Positions 25,552 through 34,408 of a DNA stretch of 64,000 bases are shown here, piece by piece. Made by a program: the position numbers and the translations under genes. Below the pieces are notes generated by a model. The model was not told the DNA's origin. It did no database searches and saw nothing but the letters and a program-made list of their open reading frames with translations. The DNA comes from Neobacillus sp. SuZ13. Lineage in GTDB: Bacteria > Bacillota > Bacilli > Bacillales > Cytobacillaceae. The stretch lies in the NCBI RefSeq assembly GCF_030123365.1, contig NZ_CP126107.1, positions 2,217,501 to 2,281,500 on the forward strand, in the 5' to 3' direction. How positions within the stretch are numbered: position 1 is the first letter of the stretch; each line of letters starts with the position of its first letter.

Positions 25552-26802
25552 CTAACTTGTTAATGAACTTCTTTTGGATTTTTCTTCATGTCGTGGTTTC
25601 AGGAAAATGTAAATCAGGACAGCTCCAAAACTTACAATAGCCATGACAATTCCCATAGATAGTGCAGGGACATTTCCTAAACCAGTTAGAGGAGCCGTAC
25701 TTCCCCCAAAAACGAATGATAATACTCCAAGTAATGCTGCTGCACTTCCAGCTGACCTGCCCTGATTTTGCATGGCTATGGAAGATCCTGAAGTACTTAC
25801 CATCCCTACACTTGAAACAACAAAGAATAATGGCAGCAAGATTAAGTATAGACCTGCATGAAGTAAAATCAAAATCAATAACATAATAGAACCAGCGAAA
25901 GCGATGCTTATGCCCACAACAAAAAGTTTTTTCTCACTGACTTGTCCAGCTAATCTGCCTGTAATTTGACTGGAAATAATAATGCCAATACCGTTAATGG
26001 CAAATATCAGACTAAAAAACTGTGGAGAGGCACCATAAACATTTTGTAAAACGAAAGGCGAGCCCGATATATAAGCGAACATGGCCGCAAAAATTAACCC
26101 TTGTGATAATGCATATCCGATGAAACTACGATCAAATAAAAGGTTTTTAAATGTAGTCATTGTATGATAAATGCCACCCTGCGACCTTGATTCAGTAGGG
26201 AGTGTTTCGGGCAAACCGAACAGGACAATGAAGAACATGCTCAAACCTATTAAACTTAAAACTAAAAATATACCTTGCCATGGGGCAATCCGTAAAAGTT
26301 GACCGCCTACTATAGGGGCAAGAATTGGAGCAACACCATTGACCAAAGCTATTAGGGAGAAAAATTTAGTTAACTCTGAACCTGAGTATAGATCTCTTAC
26401 AATGGCACGGGCAATAACAATTCCAGCAGCCCCTGCAAAACCCTGAATAAATCTCAAAATTATCAAAAACCAGATGGATTGACTAAAAGCACATAAAAGT
26501 GAGGCAATCATATAAATCATTAATCCAAAGAGAAGTGGTTTCCTGCGCCCGCGTACATCGCTAAGTGGTCCTGAAACTAACTGCCCGAGAGAAAGACCGA
26601 GAAGGAAAAAGGTCAAACTGAGTTGCACAAGGGAAGTAGTGGTGTGAAGCTCTTTAGCGATATGTGGAAGTGCAGGTAAATACATGTCAATGGATAATGG
26701 GCCAAAAGCAGCTAAAGTTCCTAAAATCATTGCCAGCCCTACTCTTTTTGAACGTAACGATGAACTCTTTGTACTTTCTATATCCCCGAATGAATCATTC
26801 AT
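25552..26802 (-). CDS. Bcr/CflA family multidrug efflux MFS transporter
   Basis: A 416-residue, 12-helix protein. The first helix contains the Bcr/CflA signature FGPLSIDMYLPALP; the helix 2-3 loop reads GPLSDVRGRRKPLL, and helix 5 has GVAPILAPIVGGQL, an antiporter motif C variant. Start ATG follows AGGAAAGAAATAGATTT. It is monocistronic and divergent from the DNA glycosylase gene. The family exports drugs such as bicyclomycin or chloramphenicol, and in some cases amino acids or dipeptides. No regulator is adjacent. Confidence 0.9.
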   Translation of the reverse strand: MNDSFGDIESTKSSSLRSKRVGLAMILGTLAAFGPLSIDMYLPALPHIAKELHTTTSLVQLSLTFFLLGLSLGQLVSGPLSDVRGRRKPLLFGLMIYMIASLLCAFSQSIWFLIILRFIQGFAGAAGIVIARAIVRDLYSGSELTKFFSLIALVNGVAPILAPIVGGQLLRIAPWQGIFLVLSLIGLSMFFIVLFGLPETLPTESRSQGGIYHTMTTFKNLLFDRSFIGYALSQGLIFAAMFAYISGSPFVLQNVYGASPQFFSLIFAINGIGIIISSQITGRLAGQVSEKKLFVVGISIAFAGSIMLLILILLHAGLYLILLPLFFVVSSVGMVSTSGSSIAMQNQGRSAGSAAALLGVLSFVFGGSTAPLTGLGNVPALSMGIVMAIVSFGAVLIYIFLKPRHEEKSKRSSLTS

Positions 26803-26946
26803 AAATCTATTTCTTCCTTTCTAAAATCATAAATATTGATTAAAATTGATAAACCTTAGCTAGATTAAATGTTAATAATAAACAATTTTTCAAGAACATT
26901 CAAATATTTTTCTGGAAGAAAATCATTTAAATGGAGGGAGTAGAAC

Positions 26947-27573
26947 GTGGTAGAATTTACAAAAGATTTAAAACCATTACCCGAGGATTTTTATGATCAG
27001 CCCACCCTTGAACTGGCAAAGGCATTGCTTGGATGCCTGCTCGTAAAAGAATCGAAAGAGGGAATGTCGGCAGGATATATTGTTGAAACAGAGGCATACA
27101 TTGGTCCTGGTGATAGGGCTGCACACAGCTACAATAATAGAAGGACGCGAAGAACAGAGGTGATGTTCCAACGTTCAGGACTTGTTTATACTTATTTAAT
27201 GCATACACACTGCCTTTTCAATGTGGTCAGTGGCGGTGAAGACCATCCTGAAGCCGTTTTGGTCCGCGCCCTTGAACCTAAGTTCGGTCTCGAATTAATG
27301 AAAAAGAGAAGAGGTAAGGAAGACTTGCCAAGTTTGACAAATGGCCCTGGCAAACTGACAAAATCATTGGGTATTACGATGGAGGATTATGGTCATCCTC
27401 TCACGCTTCCACCATTATTTATTGCCAAAGGTATTTCTCCAGAAAGTATTTCTGCCGGAAAAAGGATTGGAATTGACAAAACTGGTGAAGCCCGGGATTA
27501 TCCATGGCGATTTTGGATTACGAATAATCAATTTGTTTCAAGGCATCAAAAATCTGATTATGTAATTGTTTAG
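26947..27573 (+). CDS. DNA-3-methyladenine glycosylase, AAG/MPG family
   Basis: A 208-residue base-excision-repair enzyme. It shows the family pattern LAKALLGCLLV, then GYIVETEAYIGPGDRAAHSYN with the catalytic Glu, NRRTRRTEVMF, and GPGKLTKSLGI near residue 140. It removes alkylated purines such as 3-methyladenine and hypoxanthine from DNA. Start GTG 26947 follows GGAGGGAG by 6-7 bases. Length and motifs are normal for Bacillus homologues (YxlJ-like). It is a single gene closed by a terminator. Confidence 0.93.
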   Translation: MVEFTKDLKPLPEDFYDQPTLELAKALLGCLLVKESKEGMSAGYIVETEAYIGPGDRAAHSYNNRRTRRTEVMFQRSGLVYTYLMHTHCLFNVVSGGEDHPEAVLVRALEPKFGLELMKKRRGKEDLPSLTNGPGKLTKSLGITMEDYGHPLTLPPLFIAKGISPESISAGKRIGIDKTGEARDYPWRFWITNNQFVSRHQKSDYVIV

Positions 27574-27583
27574 AAAGTAAAAA

Positions 27584-27608
27584 GGACTTAACTCATTGGT
27601 TAAGTCCC
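27584..27608 (+). terminator. Terminator after the glycosylase gene
   Basis: GGACTTAAC and GTTAAGTCC form a 9-bp stem around a TCATTG loop. The T-run afterwards is poor (CTATTAT), so it may be partial. Confidence 0.65.
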
Positions 27609-27763
27609 TATTATAAATGGATTCGTTTAGTTTTCCCTAGTAAGTATCAGGCTTTCAGCCAATATTTCCTTCCTTTCCTAAAGTGTATTCTATCGAAAAG
27701 GATTATCCATTTAATCCTTTTGATTCGATCTTACAAATATGAAGTTTTATAAAAATAACGCCT

Positions 27764-28465
27764 CTAATCAACACCCCCCAGGAATAAAATGGTTTGGTTC
27801 TGATCACCTGGACCGATAAAATCTAATGCGGCAGGAGAAAAAACTATAACTTTTCTTTTAACAGCCTCCAAAGGTATTCGGATTGGCTCAAAAACTTTAG
27901 AAGCACGGAAAGCATGATCTCCGATGCTTATTCGCTTTTTCTCTCTCCTTCCGAAGGCAATCATAGTTTTTCTGTCAAATGTGTTCACAGTGACATGCTC
28001 TTTCACTTTTTCATTTAGCAGTGATGGTTCTTTCTCAGTTTGGAAAACTTCTACTTCCATCGAGGCTACTATTCCGATTTCTCGATTATTAACCACCAAA
28101 ATGAAGTTGTAACCAGCTTTGGTTTTCTTTTGAACAATTTCAACTTCATCTGTGATTAACGTGACGAATTCTTCAGGTTGTTTCGTGTGAGAGTCTTGAG
28201 AGTTTTCTTTTTCCTTAATCACTCGATAAGCTGCTTTTGCGCCAATTCCTTCATCTGTAAAGTCAAAAGGTTTGATACTCTGTGTGCGTACAAGGTATAC
28301 ATCATTAACCTTTTCTTTGTTATTTAATTGGACACATAAAGCAACATCTTCTTTCACCGCCTTTCCCTCACCGCTCGAGAGAATAGGGACATTCATTTTC
28401 ATTCCTGGAAATTGGACGAAGATGTAGCTGAAGTTTTTCTTGGGCTGCACATCTGAAAGTCTCAT
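27764..28465 (-). CDS. Conserved-looking hypothetical protein
   Basis: A 233-residue protein that I do not recognise. It is soluble, with no signal peptide or membrane helix. It starts MRLSDVQPKKNFSYIFVQFPG and is rich in short beta-strand-like segments with charged loops; the middle (KENSQDSHTKQPEEF) looks disordered. An ATG with complement at 28463-28465 is chosen because GGAAAGG precedes it; the reading frame extends 35 codons further upstream without a site. It is a single gene flanked by convergent and divergent neighbours. Confidence 0.6.
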   Translation of the reverse strand: MRLSDVQPKKNFSYIFVQFPGMKMNVPILSSGEGKAVKEDVALCVQLNNKEKVNDVYLVRTQSIKPFDFTDEGIGAKAAYRVIKEKENSQDSHTKQPEEFVTLITDEVEIVQKKTKAGYNFILVVNNREIGIVASMEVEVFQTEKEPSLLNEKVKEHVTVNTFDRKTMIAFGRREKKRISIGDHAFRASKVFEPIRIPLEAVKRKVIVFSPAALDFIGPGDQNQTILFLGGVD

Positions 28466-28649
28466 AAACTCACAACCTTTCCGATTTGTACAAGTTTTTT
28501 TCCTTGTAGTTGTATAATTCAATATCATTCTTCTCAATCCTTTATAAGTATGTAGAGTTTTAATCGTCACTTTCTTATGAAATACGAGGGTTACCCCTAT
28601 TTGTTGAGTAATTATGAGGAAATCTACTATCGAAACATGTAAATAATAT

Positions 28650-28663
28650 AAAAACGCTTACAA
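28650..28663 (-). promoter_or_regulatory. Cre-like site upstream of the threonine synthase gene
   Basis: On the minus strand it reads TGTAAGCGTTTTTA, matching the cre consensus except for T in place of the C in the final CA. It lies about 120 bases before thrC, in the divergent gap with the hypothetical gene, so either gene could be the target. Confidence 0.45.
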
Positions 28664-28781
28664 AAACGACAATTTATAGACTATTCGCTCAATTATGTTA
28701 CAATAAATTTTATATATTAATGCGACACAAAGAATCTCCCGCTAAAAAAATCTTAAAACTTATATACCATGGAGGAAAACT

Positions 28782-30185
28782 ATGAACTTTGTTAGTACAC
28801 GCGGAAGCGTAAATAAAATTGGTTTTATTGATACAGTCTTAATGGGATTAGCTAATGATGGGGGATTATTAGTACCAGAGAAGATCCCACAAATTCCTGC
28901 AGAAAAGTTAGAAGCAATGTCAAAACTTACTTATCAAGAATTAGCTTACGAAATCTTTTCCTATTATGTAGATGGTGAAATTCCAAAAAATGAGTTAAAG
29001 GAATTAATCGAGAAAAGCTATGCTACCTTCCGCCACCCAGAGGTAACACCGGTACAAAAGCTGAAGGATAATATGTATGTATTAGAACTTTTCCATGGCC
29101 CTACCTTTGCCTTTAAAGATATTGCTCTGCAATTCTTAGGAAACCTATATTCCTATGTTTCAAAGAAGACTGGTGAAACGATTCATATACTTGGTGCAAC
29201 TTCGGGAGATACGGGGGCATCAGCTATTGAAGGTGTAAGAGGTAAAGAAGGGATTCGCATTTGTATTTTGCATCCCCACGGTAAAGTAAGTAAGGTGCAA
29301 GAATTACAAATGACGACTATTGATGACCAAAGTGTATTGAATTTGGCTATAAAAGGAACGTTTGATGATGGTCAAAGAATCATCAAGGAAGTGTTTGCAG
29401 ATGTAGAGCTAAAAAATAAATATCATCTGCGTGCAATTAATTCGATCAACTTTGTTCGTATTTTAGCGCAGACAGTTTATTATTTTTATGCTTATTTCCA
29501 AGTGACAAAAGAAAACGAAGTAAAGAATGTTAACTTCAGTGTGCCCACCGGTAATTTCGGAGATATCTTTGCTGGATATCTTGCAAAGAAAATGGGACTT
29601 CCTGTAGGTAAACTAATCGTAGCTACAAATGAGAATAACATTTTAGAAGGTTTTATCCGTGATGGTGTGTACCAGCCTGGTGAATTCCGCAGCACCTATA
29701 GTCCTTCGATGGATATCCAAGTAGCCAGCAATTTTGAGCGCTATTTATACTACTTGCTTGGTGAAAATCCTAATGAAGTGTCTGCCTTAATGGAGAAATT
29801 TAAGTCAGAAGGAAAAATCGTCGTGAACGAAGATCAGCTCCGCCAAGTAAAAGAGGATTTTGCGGCACATGGAGTTGTAGGGGAAGAATGCCTGCAAACC
29901 ATCAGTGAGTACTATGCTGAAACAAATTATTTATTAGATCCTCATACTGCATGTGGGGTCGCTGCATACGAAATGTGTAATAAACCTAATGAGGTTTGTG
30001 TCACACTTGCAACTGCTCATCCGGCCAAGTTTAATGAATCGATTGAACGTTGCGATATTAAGCAGCAATTTCCTGAGCAAATAAATCAATTGTTTAATAA
30101 ACCACAGCATCTCAAAGTGGTTGAGGCGGATAAAGATGAAATAGTTCGTCAATTAGTAACGCTATTTCACTTTTCGGCTAAATAA
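28782..30185 (+). CDS. thrC: Threonine synthase, long (E. coli-type) form
   Basis: A 467-residue PLP enzyme converting O-phosphohomoserine to threonine. The start MNFVSTRGSVNKIGFIDTVL, the PLP-lysine motif GPTFAFKDIALQFLG (Lys near residue 110), and the glycine loop LGATSGDTGASAIEG are diagnostic of the long class. The threonine synthase in the B. subtilis hom-thrCB operon is the short (~350 residue) class, so this one may be an additional or replacement enzyme. It is alone here, without hom or thrB. Site GGAGGAAAACT precedes ATG. A terminator follows. Confidence 0.93.
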   Translation: MNFVSTRGSVNKIGFIDTVLMGLANDGGLLVPEKIPQIPAEKLEAMSKLTYQELAYEIFSYYVDGEIPKNELKELIEKSYATFRHPEVTPVQKLKDNMYVLELFHGPTFAFKDIALQFLGNLYSYVSKKTGETIHILGATSGDTGASAIEGVRGKEGIRICILHPHGKVSKVQELQMTTIDDQSVLNLAIKGTFDDGQRIIKEVFADVELKNKYHLRAINSINFVRILAQTVYYFYAYFQVTKENEVKNVNFSVPTGNFGDIFAGYLAKKMGLPVGKLIVATNENNILEGFIRDGVYQPGEFRSTYSPSMDIQVASNFERYLYYLLGENPNEVSALMEKFKSEGKIVVNEDQLRQVKEDFAAHGVVGEECLQTISEYYAETNYLLDPHTACGVAAYEMCNKPNEVCVTLATAHPAKFNESIERCDIKQQFPEQINQLFNKPQHLKVVEADKDEIVRQLVTLFHFSAK

Positions 30186-30203
30186 ATTCTTTTTTTTAAG
30201 TAG

Positions 30204-30243
30204 AAAAAGCAACTGCCCCATACTTGTGGTAGTTGCTTTTTCT
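30204..30243 (+). terminator. Terminator after thrC
   Basis: AAAAAGCAACT and AGTTGCTTTTT form an 11-bp stem around a GC-containing loop, followed by T-rich sequence. Confidence 0.88.
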
Positions 30244-30417
30244 ATCTTAAAATATTAGATCAGCAGTTACTAATAATGTGCCTCTGTCTTCCATGTATAA
30301 TTGCCCCCTTTAATTTTATAAATATTATAAACATTATTTATTTTCGTTTTTTGCTATTGACGAGATCTGACCTATATGTGTAAAATACACCTATAGTAAT
30401 TTTATTGAGGTGTAGTC

Positions 30418-30858
30418 ATGACAAATAACAATAATGAAAAAAATGTTACTCCATCTAAGCACTTTATCCTTCCATTTATTTTATTGCTTCTTAGCAGGAT
30501 GTCACTTCATGGCTATGAACTAATACAAAAGCTTCAAGCTCTCGGTTTTCACACTCTTGACCAGGGAAACTTGTATCGTTTATTGAGACAGCTAGAGAAA
30601 GACAATCTTGTGCAATCAGAGTGGCATACAAATGAAAGTGGTCCTGCCAAACGATGTTATTCAATAACTGATACTGGTAAAGGGTATTTAAAGGGCCATG
30701 CAATACAACTTGAGCAATACCAATCCATGCTCGATCAATTTTTCAACATGTACTTTAGTTTTCTTGAGCTCTACCTACCTCCATTTCATAGGGAGGATAA
30801 TATAGAGAAAGTAACGAAACAAATGAGGAGGAACGACGATGAGCCAAAAGGTGATTGA
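30418..30858 (+). CDS. phaQ: PadR-type repressor of polyhydroxyalkanoate genes (PhaQ)
   Basis: A 146-residue PadR-like winged-helix protein: ILPFILLLLSRMSLHGYELI, then TLDQGNLYRLLRQLEKDNLVQSEW. In Bacillus megaterium PhaQ represses its own gene and phaP and is released by polyhydroxybutyrate. Here its last 20 bases overlap the start of the phasin-like gene, the same phaQ-phaP arrangement. Site GAGGTG precedes ATG 30418. A sequence TTGACGAGATC near 30357 with TAAAAT around 30380 could be the promoter. The identification rests on this pairing together with the helix-turn-helix pattern. Confidence 0.85.
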   Translation: MTNNNNEKNVTPSKHFILPFILLLLSRMSLHGYELIQKLQALGFHTLDQGNLYRLLRQLEKDNLVQSEWHTNESGPAKRCYSITDTGKGYLKGHAIQLEQYQSMLDQFFNMYFSFLELYLPPFHREDNIEKVTKQMRRNDDEPKGD

Positions 30859-31483
30859 TCAAAAAGAAGAAGTCCTAAAAAAGGAAGTTAAAAAAGGAGA
30901 GGTTAAAAAAGTGGAAGTTTCAAAAGTGGTAGTTCCAAAAGTAGAGAAGCAAAACGAAACAAACTATGTTACCGATTCATTTATTAACATTTTTTGGGGT
31001 CAATTTGAAGCTGCAGTTTCTCGTACAAGAGAACTTAGAGAACAACAGCAAGAACTTTACTTAAAGGCTATAAAAGAAACAACCAATTTCAATGGAGTGT
31101 ACCGCAATACTTTAAAGGGTCTTTTTGAACAAGTTACAACAATAAATAGCGATTTACGTAAAGGGATATTCCAATACAATGTTATGAATGGAAATGAATC
31201 CACTGAAGTAATTACAGAATCTTTAAAAAGTCAAGTAAGTGAAGTAGCTAGTAAATTAGAGGAGCTTTATTTAACTCCAATTAACTCAGCTTTTGATTTA
31301 ATTGAAAGTACAGAGAAGCGTTTTGAACAAAATAGCGAGGCATTCATCGAATCTACAAATGAAGCACTAAATGCTTGGGAATCTGTCACAGACAACTATT
31401 TAAAACAAGCTAGAGAAACTCATGAAAATATTGCTCATAGATTGGAAGATAGCGTACGTGGACTTGTTGCTCCAAGTAAATAG
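30839..31483 (+). CDS. phaP: Phasin-like polyhydroxyalkanoate granule protein
   Basis: A 214-residue, largely helical protein without membrane segments. The N-terminus (residues 1-40) is a lysine/valine repeat (KKEVKKGEVKKVEVSKV), then an amphipathic helical region beginning SFINIFWGQFEAAVSRTREL. The composition and the position behind phaQ fit a phasin coating PHB granules; a PhaR-like synthase subunit is less likely because no phaC is adjacent. Start ATG 30839 has the very strong site GAGGAGG, which lies inside phaQ. The Lys/Val repeats could bind DNA or granules. Confidence 0.72.
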   Translation: MSQKVIDQKEEVLKKEVKKGEVKKVEVSKVVVPKVEKQNETNYVTDSFINIFWGQFEAAVSRTRELREQQQELYLKAIKETTNFNGVYRNTLKGLFEQVTTINSDLRKGIFQYNVMNGNESTEVITESLKSQVSEVASKLEELYLTPINSAFDLIESTEKRFEQNSEAFIESTNEALNAWESVTDNYLKQARETHENIAHRLEDSVRGLVAPSK

Positions 31484-31556
31484 TGTACATATCTAAAAGA
31501 AAAAATATTCTTTATCGAATGTGCCCTTCTTTTTTAATAGATACCCTAAATCGTAC

Positions 31557-31594
31557 AAAAAAGCAGCTTTACCTTCAAGGCAAGCTGCTTTTTT
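31557..31594 (+). terminator. Terminator of the phaQ-phaP operon
   Basis: AAAAAAGCAGCTT and AAGCTGCTTTTTT form a 13-bp perfect stem around a 12-base loop. Confidence 0.9.
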
Positions 31595-31679
31595 AATAAT
31601 AATGATTTTACAACTTAGTATTCCATCTTCATATTATTACTTGAAAGTAGGTAATTGAGTAAAGTGGAGTGAGAGAAGT

Positions 31680-31850
31680 ATGCATAACCTTAGCACTGAA
31701 CAATTGCTAGAAGCATTTGATTCTGCTATTAAGTTAAATCTTTGCAAAGACTTTGTTCTGCTATTGGCTAATGAGTTAAACACACGATTTATTAATGAAT
31801 CATCACCCATAGATGATTATAGAAAAATTTTAAATCAGTATTCAGATTAA
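31680..31850 (+). CDS. Sda-like sporulation kinase inhibitor peptide
   Basis: A 56-residue peptide starting MHNLSTEQLLEAFDSAIKLN, followed by LCKDFVLLLANELNTRF. This matches the helical hairpin pattern of Sda (LSDELLIESY..A..LN...DFI.L...E...R), which binds the dimerisation domain of KinA/KinB and blocks sporulation when DNA replication is disturbed. It is about ten residues longer at the C-terminus than B. subtilis Sda. Site GGAGTGAGAG precedes ATG. Several Bacillus species have more than one Sda-like peptide. A KinB-like kinase is encoded at 53.8 kb. Confidence 0.68.
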   Translation: MHNLSTEQLLEAFDSAIKLNLCKDFVLLLANELNTRFINESSPIDDYRKILNQYSD

Positions 31851-31973
31851 GATTTGAAAGTAGTAAAATACTTTTTCTCGTAGATAAGTGGAATGTTTTT
31901 CAGTCATAGATTACTTGCACCGTAAGAAGATTCATTAGACTTTTTGATATCGATTTAATGTGGAGGAATTTTT

Positions 31974-32135
31974 ATGAATGAACAAGAAAAAACTGTATTT
32001 ATGAGTGAACAAGAAAAAACATTAATAAATAAAACTTCAAGCATTTTAAGAAAAGATACCAGCATCATGAGACTAAACGATATTATTGAAGAACTTGTTC
32101 ATGTTATAGAATCAAAAATAAAGATTGAAAAATAA
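31974..32135 (+). CDS. Small hypothetical protein, 53 residues
   Basis: A strong site (GGAGGAATTTTT) precedes ATG 31974 and a 53-residue charged, helical peptide. Its start has an internal repeat: MNEQEKTVF then MSEQEKTLI. The second half (IMRLNDIIEELVHVIESKIK) looks like an amphipathic helix suited to coiled-coil pairing. A terminator directly follows. Not recognised; its position after the Sda-like gene hints at a sporulation or stress context. Confidence 0.6.
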   Translation: MNEQEKTVFMSEQEKTLINKTSSILRKDTSIMRLNDIIEELVHVIESKIKIEK

Positions 32136-32157
32136 TAGAAATGAAGCAATTAGGTTT

Positions 32158-32196
32158 TAAAAGCCCATCCATTTATATTTGGATGGGCACTTTTAA
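32158..32196 (+). terminator. Terminator after the 53-residue gene
   Basis: AAGCCCATCCA and TGGATGGGC form a stem around a TTTATATT loop, followed by ACTTTTAATT. Confidence 0.82.
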
Positions 32197-32440
32197 TTAT
32201 CAAGGAATAATATCAAAGAATATTTGTAAGGAATGCACATTATTATGACATAGAAGTCCTATTTTACTATATAAAAAAGTGGATGAGGTAGAAAGAAATG
32301 GTAAATATGACTTTCGACGTATATTCACGGTCAGTATACTATAAAGATACTATTATAGAGTATTAATTCCCATATAAATCCTCCTTATTATTGAAAAAGG
32401 TAGGTTATACTATGAAATTATTAATCGTGAGGTGGAAAAA

Positions 32441-33361
32441 TTGAAGGCAGATGCTGTTTTTGAAGGTGGTGGGGCTAGGGGAATTGCTTTTATTGGCGCG
32501 ATTCATGCAATGGAAGAGGAAAATGTAGAATGGCAAAGATTGGCAGGAACATCAGCGGGGGCGATCATCGCTGCTCTTTTGGCAAGCGGTTATAAAAGCT
32601 ATGAAATTAGAAATCACCTAAGTAAACTTAATTTTTCTAAACTTCGCGGCAGAACGTACTTAAATCGAATTCCTATTTTCGGCTCCTTATTAGAACTACT
32701 GTTTCATCTTGGTATTTATAAAAACGATTATTTGGAAACATGGCTGGATTCGCTTCTTACAGAAAAAGGGATTAAGACATTTGCGGATCTTCCAAAAGAT
32801 AAATTGAAGATAATTGCTTCTGATGTATCGAATGGGCAAATGCTTATTTTGCCAGATGATTTGGAACGCTATGGGATGACTCCTGCTGATTTAAAAATTT
32901 CAACCGCTGTTATGATGAGTGCTTCACTGCCATTTTTCTACCGTCCAGTTATTTGGAAATTAAAAGACCGAAAAAAATCCTATATTTTAGATGGCGGCTT
33001 ACTTAGTAACTTCCCAATATGGATATTTGATACAGACAACCCCCGGTTTCCGACGTTCGGCTTCCGTTTTGTGAAAGAAAAAGTGAACATAGACGCAGTT
33101 ATACCAACCCCGCTTCACCTTTTTAAAAATATTATTAAAACGATGATTCAAGCTCATGATTTACGATATTTGAACAAGGATGCGATTGAACGGACCATTC
33201 AAATTCCAACTGGTGACATCAATGCTACTGATTTTGAACTTGATCAGGATGAAATCGATTTTCTGTATATGTCAGGTTATGCTTCTACAAAAGAATTTTT
33301 ATCGAAGTGGGATTTTGAACAATATAAAATTATTCGATTTAATAGATTAAAGAATAAATAG
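32441..33361 (+). CDS. Patatin-like phospholipase
   Basis: A 306-residue patatin-fold acyl hydrolase. The oxyanion-hole motif FEGGGARGIAFIGA is at the N-terminus, the nucleophile elbow GTSAG near residue 37 and the DGG motif (LDGGLLSNF) near residue 186, so the Ser-Asp dyad is complete. It resembles the soluble YqhO-type proteins of Bacillus. TTG 32441 is preferred because GTGAGGTGG lies just before it; GTG 32432 would fall within that site. No membrane helix or signal peptide. It likely hydrolyses membrane lipids or acyl esters inside the cell. Confidence 0.88.
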   Translation: MKADAVFEGGGARGIAFIGAIHAMEEENVEWQRLAGTSAGAIIAALLASGYKSYEIRNHLSKLNFSKLRGRTYLNRIPIFGSLLELLFHLGIYKNDYLETWLDSLLTEKGIKTFADLPKDKLKIIASDVSNGQMLILPDDLERYGMTPADLKISTAVMMSASLPFFYRPVIWKLKDRKKSYILDGGLLSNFPIWIFDTDNPRFPTFGFRFVKEKVNIDAVIPTPLHLFKNIIKTMIQAHDLRYLNKDAIERTIQIPTGDINATDFELDQDEIDFLYMSGYASTKEFLSKWDFEQYKIIRFNRLKNK

Positions 33362-33507
33362 CTGAAAAGGCCATTTCTGGAACTGTATTTTTTGTCAAAT
33401 ATCGGAAATTGAAATAATAATTTTAGAGGTATTAAATGAGCGATTACTTTCATCCCTCTTCTTTTTTTAATCATATTTACATATAAGAGTATTTTGTACG
33501 AACTAAA

Positions 33508-33538
33508 GAAGCAGACCCCACTGGATCTGCTTCGTTTT
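33508..33538. terminator. Terminator between convergent patatin and yoxD genes
   Basis: GAAGCAGA and TCTGCTTC flank a loop, with GTTTTAT on the plus side and TTTAGTTC on the minus side. It lies at the stop codon of the minus-strand gene and probably serves it. Confidence 0.7.
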
Positions 33539-34256
33539 ATGATGGATTTGTTGACCATAATCCAGCTGTTTTAACGAATACTCTTGGATTAAATTTTAAA
33601 GTAGCCACGACTAATTCTGCAAGGTCTTCTGGGTGCATCACGTTTTCTTCATTGCCTTTAACAAGATTTGTATCAATGGCTAAATCTGTAACGACCGTAC
33701 TTGGTGTTAAAGCAGTAACACGGACATTATGTTTTCTTACTTCTAGCATAAGTGATTCTGTTAGCCCTAAAACAGCGAATTTAGAAGCACTGTAAGCACT
33801 TGTAACTGGAGCACCTTTTTGGCCAGCAGATGAAGAGATATTGATGATATCTCCTGATTTTCTTTCGATCATTCCTGGTAATACTGCTCTTGTTACATTA
33901 TACACACCCATTAAATTGACTTGGATGATTTTTTCCCATTCTTCTGGTGTTAGATCAAGGAACCCACCAAATTTAGCAACACCAGCATTGTTGATTAGGA
34001 TATCAATTGGGCCTAAGTCTGATTTGATATGTTCAACAGCATGGGTAACGGATTCAAGATCGGTCACATCTGCAGTTGCTGCAGAAACCTTTACATCAAA
34101 TTGTGCTAGTTCAGCAGCTACCTTTTCTAGATTAGCCATATTTAAGCCGATTAGGCCTAAATGAACGCCTTCTTTTGCTAAGGCGATAGCAGTAGCACGT
34201 CCAATGCCTCTACCTGCGCCAGTAACTATTGCAGTTTTTCCATTTAAAGAAATCAT
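33537..34256 (-). CDS. yoxD: SDR-family 3-ketoacyl reductase-like protein (YoxD orthologue)
   Basis: A 239-residue short-chain dehydrogenase. NADP-binding [33 protein letters not shown], and the catalytic Tyr-Lys in [10 protein letters not shown] are all present. The sequence closely follows B. subtilis YoxD along its whole length as I remember it, including the end [13 protein letters not shown]. It is annotated as FabG-like, but it is not in a fatty-acid operon and its natural substrate is unknown. Site TAGGAGTGATAAA precedes ATG. It is a single gene. Confidence 0.9.
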   Translation of the reverse strand: MISLNGKTAIVTGAGRGIGRATAIALAKEGVHLGLIGLNMANLEKVAAELAQFDVKVSAATADVTDLESVTHAVEHIKSDLGPIDILINNAGVAKFGGFLDLTPEEWEKIIQVNLMGVYNVTRAVLPGMIERKSGDIINISSSAGQKGAPVTSAYSASKFAVLGLTESLMLEVRKHNVRVTALTPSTVVTDLAIDTNLVKGNEENVMHPEDLAELVVATLKFNPRVFVKTAGLWSTNPS

Positions 34257-34303
34257 TTTATCACTCCTAAAATTATTACAAATTGAAGTAGTTCATTCTA
34301 ACA

Positions 34304-34344
34304 GAAAGACCGCAATCTTGCATGGAAACAGCTTGCGGTCTTTC
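34304..34344 (-). terminator. Terminator of the former germination operon
   Basis: GAAAGACCGCAA and TTGCGGTCTTTC form a 12-bp perfect stem with a 17-base loop. It lies just downstream (minus strand) of the gerC remnant. Confidence 0.8.
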
Positions 34345-34408
34345 CTATTTAGAACTCGAGGAATAATATATTTATTCTAAGTTGGGGTCAACCTCTTTCC
34401 ATGATAAT

